Source: Azorinus chamasolen (lineage: Eukaryota; Mollusca; Bivalvia; Cardiida; Solecurtidae). From it: a stretch of DNA of 64,000 nucleotides. The translations under genes and the position numbers were made by a program. Positions 58,248-64,000 of this stretch are shown here, one piece after another. The stretch lies in NCBI GenBank assembly GCA_963576725.1, contig OY755246.1:78650540-78714539 (forward strand). The letters are read 5' to 3'. Numbering within the stretch: the first letter of the stretch is position 1; every line of letters begins with the position of its first letter. The notes under the pieces were generated by a model. The model ran no database searches. It saw nothing but the letters and a program-made list of their open reading frames with translations, and had not been told where the DNA came from.

Positions 58248-58500
58248 ACCACTTTGGCTTAGTGGCAGAGTGTCCGCCTCTGATACGGGAGGTTTTGGTT
58301 TCGATTCCTGGGGCCAGGTCACACCAAAGACTTTAAAATTTGTAGTAATGGCCGGGTATTAGTCCTTGGTGTGCCTCATAAGCCACAAGGAGATCCGAAG
58401 TCAGAGGTTTTGTGCCTTTACGGAGCTCTCCTACCAAAAATGCAGCACCATGTAAAAACACGCTGTCAAGGCGAAATAGAATATTCCATCCATTCTTAAT
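58248..58500 (+). repeat. tRNA-derived SINE
   Basis: TGGCTTAGTGGCAGAGTG matches the pol III A box; GGTTTCGATTCCTGG, ~40 bp later, matches the B box with one additional base. A 150-bp non-tRNA body follows (CACACCAAAGAC, TTGGTGTGCCTCATAAGCC). It does not fold as a functional tRNA. Confidence 0.6.
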
Positions 58501-58509
58501 TAGTTTGGT

Positions 58510-59030
58510 AGCCCATTCCCTCAAATTGATGCCTTTTGACGCCTATGTTAAATTCACTTTTTGAAACCATTCTGATAAATAGAGCATTTGCTCCATAAAT
58601 ACTCTATTTATCACAATGGTTTCATAACTGGTCAATATTGCAATTGCGTGCCTAAATACTCTAAGCTTGTTGTGTTTTTTTCCTCTGATACACATACGAT
58701 TAAGTGAGGCAAATCTGCTGTAGATACATGCTATGTCAGCATTGCCTCCCTTGATCTAGTAATGAGCATTTTAAAGACAATAGTGTATTAGATCTTCATA
58801 TTTATAGAAATCTTTTTACAATAAAAATGCTAAATTTTATCTTATATTTACAGGCTGTTTGTTTTAAAGTGTTATTGTTTTATGTTACTATAGTCAGCAA
58901 ATAGCTTCTGATATAGCTTCTTGTATCTTTTATGCAATTCTCAAATGTTCCTCTTCTCTAGTAAATGCTCCTTTTCAGTAGATTTATTCAAAGAGGTTGG
59001 GTCTTTAGACATAAGAGGGAATGGGTTAAC
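58510..59030. mobile_element. Long member of the GAGCATT hairpin family
   Basis: Left TAGCCCATTCCCTC, right GAGGGAATGGGTTAA: an 11-bp exact inverted repeat CCCATTCCCTC. Hairpin GAAACCATTCTGATAAATAG with CTATTTATCACAATGGTTTC at ~58,560-58,625. At ~520 bp it is twice the usual length and may be nearer the parent. Confidence 0.6.
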
Positions 59031-59285
59031 ACTCTAGATATTCTAAATCTGTATCACACTGAGTCATACCAAGTCGTGTGTACGCCCATGCTGTGTCACA
59101 CATTTCCAAACAGAACAGACCCAGATAAGACGACCCCTGTAAGCCATCTGACCAGGGTCTGCTCTGATTGCTTATACAATAATATAAATTTGATTCTTTA
59201 CTTTCTCTTATAATAAAAGCTATTTTAGTCATAATGCAATTATATAAAATCAATTATTTGTTGCATGAATATTCATGGAGTTAAG
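59031..59285. mobile_element. Hairpin element fragment
   Basis: Core 59,100-59,168 (CCAAACAGAACAGACCC ... AGGGTCTGCTCTGATTGC), end ATTCATGGAGTTAAGGG. Confidence 0.5.
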
Positions 59286-59317
59286 GGTAAGTGTGTCTTT
59301 CCTTCATAATTAAGGTA

Positions 59318-59521
59318 CAGTGCAACCTCTCTATAACGGCCACTTAACTGTGTTATTTAGTTGATATTTAGGGCAGGTGGCTGCTTAAAGCAAGGTTAAA
59401 GTAAAACAGAACGCTCCTATAGGAGCGTTCTGTTTTACTTTCAACTTGCTTTAAGCAGCCACCTGCCTTCAACACAAAATAATTGATGTAATTTAATGGC
59501 CGTTATAGAGAGGTTTTACTG
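59318..59521. mobile_element. TA-flanked MITE, near-perfect foldback
   Basis: TA on both sides. Ends CAGTGCAACCTCTCTATAAC and GTTATAGAGAGGTTTTACTG. Arms of ~100 bp meet at ACAGAACGCTCC-TATA-like centre (GCTCCTATAGGAGC). TA duplication and CAGT ends fit the Tc1/mariner-pogo group (inference). Confidence 0.8.
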
Positions 59522-59559
59522 TATTGTTAGACCCAACCTGTTTGAATAAATATATTCTG

Positions 59560-59900
59560 AAAATGGGTGACCCTTCGAAAGCAAAAGAAGAAATGAAAAA
59601 AGAGAAAATTGCAGACTCAGTTTTATTGAATCTGTTCACGAGTAGTAATTAAAAGTGCAACACTACTCATGCCCCCTAGCACCGACTTAAGCAGTATTCA
59701 ATTTTCAATAATAATAACATCAACACTTATGATCCCGTAGGACCAGAAAATATAACAACACTGACAATGAAGTACGGGGCGACTTTTTACAGCCGCCAAA
59801 CAAGCACTTAACACATGCTGTTGTGAAGCACATATATTCTGAAAGAAAATGACAATAACATCAAAACTTATGATCTCGAAGGACCAGAAAATCTACCGAA
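59560..59900. other. Intergenic, one direct repeat
   Basis: ACATCAACACTTATGATCCC...GGACCAGAAAAT occurs at 59,714 and again at ~59,858. No gene recognised. Confidence 0.35.
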
Positions 59901-60043
59901 AAGGAGCATTGAAACCGTTGTGATAAATAGAGCATTAATTTTGCTACTGTGGCGCAAATGCTCTATATGTTTTTACCAATTTGGTTTCAAAAAGTGACTT
60001 TTACAAATGCGTGGCCACGCGTATTTATGAAGGAAAGGGCTAA
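59900..60043. mobile_element. GAGCATT-family MITE, right part
   Basis: GAAACCGTTGTGATAAATAG stem, GCAAATGCTCTATATG, ending GAAGGAAAGGGCTAA. Confidence 0.6.
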
Positions 60044-60429
60044 AGGCACCAGGCTTATTTACAGAATATCGAGGGGTTGGTGCAAGACTATTGTAACTCC
60101 TTCACTTACACTTGTTTTGCACCGAACCCTCAATATGGCATCTTAAGATGTTAACAGAGTTTCAGTTTTCACCCTGATTGGTATCCACAGAGGTCTGGGT
60201 TTAATGAGATCTGTACAGTATGGGGTCTGTTTTCAGTGTTGAAATGTGATCCAGCTTAAGTATATTCAGTTTCGTGACATACTTTGAGATCAGTATCATA
60301 CGAGTAACGTTGCAAATTATATACTAACAAGAAGTCAGTTTTCAATAAGGGTCATATTTCACTTTTGGAACAAGTCATTTATTAATGAGCCGGGTCATTG
60401 CTCCATGTTAAAATTTGATCTATCATTAA

Positions 60430-61305
60430 ACAAGAGGGCCAGTATGGCCGTGACATCGCTCACCAGACAATCAGAGAAGAGGATTTTCAAAGATTTCATT
60501 ATATGTTTCTATAGAAAACTAGATGGCCCATGGGTGGGGCCAATTTTAATTCAGAAAGAATAAATGAATCTATGCTTATGTTCAAAATTTCAGATATTTT
60601 TTATTACATCTTCATGACTTCATATTATTATTCATGCCTTAACTTATTTTAACACTTCCCCTGTTCTATGTTTATTCAAAAATTCAATGCCTACTGAATA
60701 TTCATGGACAAAATAGTTATAATGAAATATGGAAAATGGGACAGTGTAGCCATTTTAGAAAGTAAAGAAACATATTTCAAATTCCATTGACAAACAGAGC
60801 AGACCCTGATCAGACAGCTACTATAGGAGCCGTCTGATTTGGGTATGCTCTGTTTGCAAATGCATGAAAAGGCATTTATATGAGGGAAATGCTTAAGTAA
60901 ACATATTATAAGTACATGTATATTGTACACAAAATTAAAATTATTTATATGATTTATATAACTTTTGTAGTAAACCTGAAACATGATGGTATATGCCAAA
61001 TATGAAAGCCGAGAACCTTCACGTTTTAAAGGAGAAGTTCTTCAAAGTTTTCACTATATTTTTCTATTGAAAACTGGCCACCCCTAGGCGGGGCCAATTT
61101 TGACCCCCAGGGGCATACTTTATAGTTTTGTAGAGGACCAATATGTAATGCTATGTGCCAAAGATGAAAGCTGAAAACCCTGTAGATCCAGAGGAGAAGA
61201 TTTTTAAAGGTTCAAATTGTTGACGGCGAACGACGAACGCCAACGGACATCAGGCGGTCACAAAAACTCACCCTGAGCACTTTGCGCTCTGGTGAGCTAA
61301 AAACC
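60430..61305 (-). repeat. Dispersed bivalve repeat, inverted copy with a nested MITE
   Basis: Starts GAGGGCCAGTATGGCC...GCTCACCAGAC, ends GCACTTTGCGCTCTGGTGAG. Minus-strand orientation relative to 33,455-33,935. It is interrupted by the MITE at 60,649-60,896. Confidence 0.7.
60649..60896. mobile_element. TTAA-flanked hairpin MITE nested in a dispersed repeat
   Basis: TTAACACTTCCCCTG to GAGGGAAATGCTTAA, TTAA at both ends, 248 bp. Core 60,790-60,858, tip AGCTACTATAGGAGCC. Confidence 0.75.
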
Positions 61306-61439
61306 TGCAAACATGCTCGCTAAGGTTTTGTCTAATCCTCATCATATCTCAAACAAGTTCAGTAGTCAGCTACATCGCTTCAGTAACTTTTCAGCTGTGA
61401 CCCTTTGCAGAAATTAGTAAAATAGGCAATTATGAATTA

Positions 61440-61615
61440 CAGTAAAACCTATCTATAACAGCCACTAAATTGCGTTAATTAGATGGTATTTAGGACAGGT
61501 GACTGCTTAAAGCAAGGTGATAGTAAAACAGAACGCTCCTATAGTCCTTGCTTCAAGCAGCTCCTATAACAAATATTTGATGTAATTTAGTGGCCGTTAT
61601 AGAGAGGTTTTACTG
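61440..61615. mobile_element. TA-flanked MITE, second copy
   Basis: TA-CAGTAAAACCTATCTATAAC to GTTATAGAGAGGTTTTACTG-TA; part of the right arm is lost. Same family as 59,318-59,521. Confidence 0.75.
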
Positions 61616-61629
61616 TACAACGTGTCATG

Positions 61630-62350
61630 CAGTCATTAGTTTTACACGAATGATGAATATTAGATAAATCCTTGACCTGGTGGATGTAATTTTTGGTACC
61701 TTTGCAAACAGAGTAGACCCAGATTAGATAGATCCTATAAGAGTCATATGATAAGGATCTTTCTGTGTTTGCTCATGAAATACTAGTAACATAGTGATAG
61801 ATCTATTTCTTTAGATTCTGCTATGGTCAAATTCCCTGATGCCAATGAATTAAATTAAAGAGGAGCATTTTCAAATTTTAAGTTGCCCATTAAGCTTTGA
61901 TGTATTGGAACCATGTATACAATGCAATATGCCAATGGTGTAGACCCAGATCAAAGGGTTCTTAGGGAGCCCTTTGATCATTGTCCGCAAGGTTTGAAAT
62001 AAAATCAATTTTATTCATTGACAAATTTTGATACAATATTTTGTTTAACACTTCCTTCATATAAACACTAGTTCACACATTTGCAAACAGCAGACCCAGA
62101 TCAGACGACTCCTATATGAGCCAACTGATCACCGTCTGCTCTGTTTGCTAATGGAATTTGAAAGATCTGGTTCTTTACGTTCTAAACTGGCTACAATGTA
62201 TCACCTTCCATAGTTCACTATAAGTATTTTGACCATGAATATTCTGCAGGTATTGACCTGTTGAATAAACATAGAATAGGGAAAGGGTTTTATTACTATT
62301 TAAACTGGGGATACAGTTTTTAATTATTAAATAATACCCTTTACTTAGCC
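61630..62350. other. Hairpin-element cluster, no gene
   Basis: Cores at 61,704-61,772, 61,949-61,979 (GATCAAAGGG/CCCTTTGATC stem variant) and 62,080-62,150. An end AGGGAAAGGGTTTTA is at ~62,278. Confidence 0.5.
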
Positions 62351-63400
62351 CATTCCCGCATATTGGCACCTTTTAATGCCTCTGTAAAAGTCACTTTATT
62401 GCCGCAGCCAATCTTTTAGAGGTTTAAAAAGTCCTTATGCGTTTCTGATTTTTTATTTAAATGTTTGATAGAAAATTCCAAGTAGAGCTTATATTTGTTT
62501 GGCTGCTATTTACTGCATTGTAATATATTTTTCAGCGTTTTTTTTGTCAGAGTTTTTTCGACAACGTTTAAACTGCTGAATAGCCCGTGCTAGTTTCCGT
62601 CTTCCAAACAGTGTTTCCGTCTCTTTTTAATAACTATGGGTTACTGTGAGACAAGCTTTTTTATATATACATGTACATTCATTTATTTTGATTCATACAT
62701 TTTTCTCAGCTGGGGAAATATTTTTGTCGAGGTTATTTGTTTCTTTTCTGCTAGTGAAAATGCTAGTGTATTAGGTACAACATGTACATGTATAAATGCT
62801 TTAAAAGCACGCCACCAATTATAATTATAGCAGTCGGTGTTGTCAAAGGGTTATAACGGTGGCCTATGAAATGTCAGGTCGTGGGTTCGATCCTCGGTGG
62901 AAGCTTAATCTTTTTTCTCTCATTTTTTGTTAGCACCCTTAGTTTACGTGCTTTTGCTTTAAAAACAATTTTGTACAAAAATATTGTTAAAATATAAGTC
63001 CTTTGTTGGAATGTTGTCTTTGGTAAAGTTATTTAGCTGAGACCTTTTGCTCGTAGGTTTCTGTATCTGTATTCGTTATGTTGTGTTACGTTTTGAATAT
63101 TTCACCATTGTGCATGGATACAATTGATCTGTGACGTAATGTGCATTATTGGTGTCATACACAGGTATTATACATCATGGCTCATTAAAGCATTCCCCCG
63201 TTTCTGCTGTTAATTTATACATTACAGTCGTGTTTTCCCAATGTATCTGTTAATTAAAACTACTAAACAATATTGCTCCCTCTGTTTCTTCTATCCTGCT
63301 TAAAGACGTGTTACGAAGCCATTTTACGCTTGCGTAAAACCTTGCTTGTGAAACCATTGTGATAAATAGAGCATTTTCTCCATAGGATTTGTCTAACCCT
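62345..63400. other. Intergenic; possible SINE piece and GAGCATT remnants
   Basis: TTAGCCCATTCCCGC at 62,345 begins a worn GAGCATT-type element. CGTGGGTTCGATCCTCGG at ~62,880-62,897 is a B-box-like sequence with no clear A box. GAAACCATTGTGATAAATAG at ~63,350 is another stem half. No gene. Confidence 0.4.
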
Positions 63401-63539
63401 TTCCTTGTAGATTAAGATGGCATCTGTAGGAGCCGCGTCTGACCAAAGTATTTTCTGTTTGCTTATGAAATTATGTAGATCTGATCTTAGAGTAATGTTT
63501 TATGCCAATAATACCCTTTTAAAATTTTACTGTATATTT
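63401..63539. mobile_element. Hairpin element remnant
   Basis: GGCATCTGTAGGAGCC, TTTTCTGTTTGCTTATGAAA and GTAGATCTGATCTTAG match 31,830-31,960 of copy A, marking the last point where the A/B correspondence is seen. Confidence 0.55.
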
Positions 63540-64000
63540 TTACTGGGGTTTCCACGGAAAACTCCGGTTATTGAAATGGTGATGTACGGCAGGCGGATGG
63601 GCGGGCGGTTTTGTCCGGACGATAACTCCTATATGACTCACTCATGCCATTGGATTGAAGCTTCATACATAGAAATATCATGATAAGAGGAAGTGTCATG
63701 CACAAGGTCCATAACGCTGACTTCACTAATATTGGAGTTATGCCCCTTTGAACTAAAAAATGTGTCAGTCCATATGTGCGTCCGTCCAGTCTTGTCTGGG
63801 CTGTAACTCAGAACTCCATGGATGGATTGTGAAATCACTTGACATAAATGTTCCTCTAGATGGTACTGCGTGTTGCATGAAAAACCATGTCAATAGCTGA
63901 AAGGTCTAGGTCATACTTTGAGGTCAAAGGTCAAAACCATGTATATTTTTAACCGGATTAACAGATTTTGCTTGTCCGAAGCATATCTCCTACACTACTT
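63540..64000 (+). repeat. Dispersed repeat, cut by the window end
   Basis: GGGGTTTCCACGGAAAACTCC start, GGCGGATGGGCGGGCGG, a GTGCGTCCGTCCAGTC stretch, then GAAGCATATCTCCTACACTA, which is like the type b monomer of the dimeric array. Confidence 0.5.

Larger units (their letters stand above)
33533..63540 (+). repeat. Copy B of the ~33-kb duplicated unit
   Basis: Starts where the sequence of base 1 recurs. It is traceable through the TRIM pseudogene (35820), array (37965), terminal-exon remnant (42973), hairpin elements, GCAT last exon (55565), the 60,040-60,215 segment (matching 31,620-31,770) and a hairpin remnant at 63,400-63,540 (matching 31,830-31,960). Specific to B are the Penelope-like insertion, the foldback element at 49001-50820, the CRE-rich segment near 34.6-35.2 kb and an expanded dimeric array. 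About 8 kb of copy A (roughly 14.2-22.2 kb) is missing except for fragments near 52.2-52.7 kb. The true right edge is not defined. Confidence 0.75.

Noticed and set aside
58248..58320. Functional tRNA gene
   Set aside because: A and B boxes are present, but arms do not pair and a SINE-like body follows.
62860..62900. tRNA gene candidate by its GGTTCGATCC box
   Set aside because: No matching A box, no acceptor or anticodon stem pairing.

Overview
This is a 64-kb piece of an animal nuclear genome, AT-rich, with few genes and very many repeats. Three things point to a bivalve mollusc: a single-exon B-box/coiled-coil/NHL-propeller (TRIM-like) gene of the kind expanded in bivalves; dispersed repeats made of a CCGT-type microsatellite followed by ~150-bp tandem monomers (pearl-like); and a repeat starting at a CTCACCAGAGC-type end. 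The species cannot be fixed from the sequence alone.

The main layout is two head-to-tail copies of one ~33-kb unit. Copy A spans 1 to about 33,532. Copy B starts at 33,533, where the sequence of base 1 begins again, and runs to at least ~63,540. Matching landmarks appear in the same order and orientation: a CTA-repeat tract (2581/35262), the TRIM-like gene (4127/35820), a dimeric satellite-like array (6280/37965), a possible last exon (9991/42973), 12.5k/47.6k, 13.55k/51.24k, 24.17k/53.63k, the last exon of GCAT (26169/55565), and 31.62k/60.04k. The copies differ by insertions: a Penelope-like retroelement only in B (44583-46832), a 2.4-kb element with a long TACA microsatellite only in A (14692-17091), a local 3-kb tandem duplication only in A (14243-22347), and a foldback element only in B (49001-50820). 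Uncollapsed haplotypes in the assembly are a real alternative to a true duplication.

Genes: the TRIM-like gene is intact in copy A (574 aa) and broken in copy B by a nonsense codon and a frameshift. Three 3' exons of glycine C-acetyltransferase (GCAT) lie on the minus strand of copy A (29447 to 26169). Copy B keeps only the last of these, with an altered junction codon. The rest of GCAT is not visible. A 5'-truncated Penelope-type reverse transcriptase with one in-frame stop is the only recognisable transposon gene.

The remainder is mostly short non-autonomous elements. The dominant family is about 225-260 bp, flanked by TTAA, begins CCCTTT, and carries a ~68-bp hairpin whose tip is GGCTCC/GGAGCC. 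It occurs dozens of times. The stems of different copies differ in sequence yet still pair. A TA-flanked family with unrelated ends shares the same hairpin tip, and a chimera of the two exists. I regard this hairpin population as the most interesting signal in the window.
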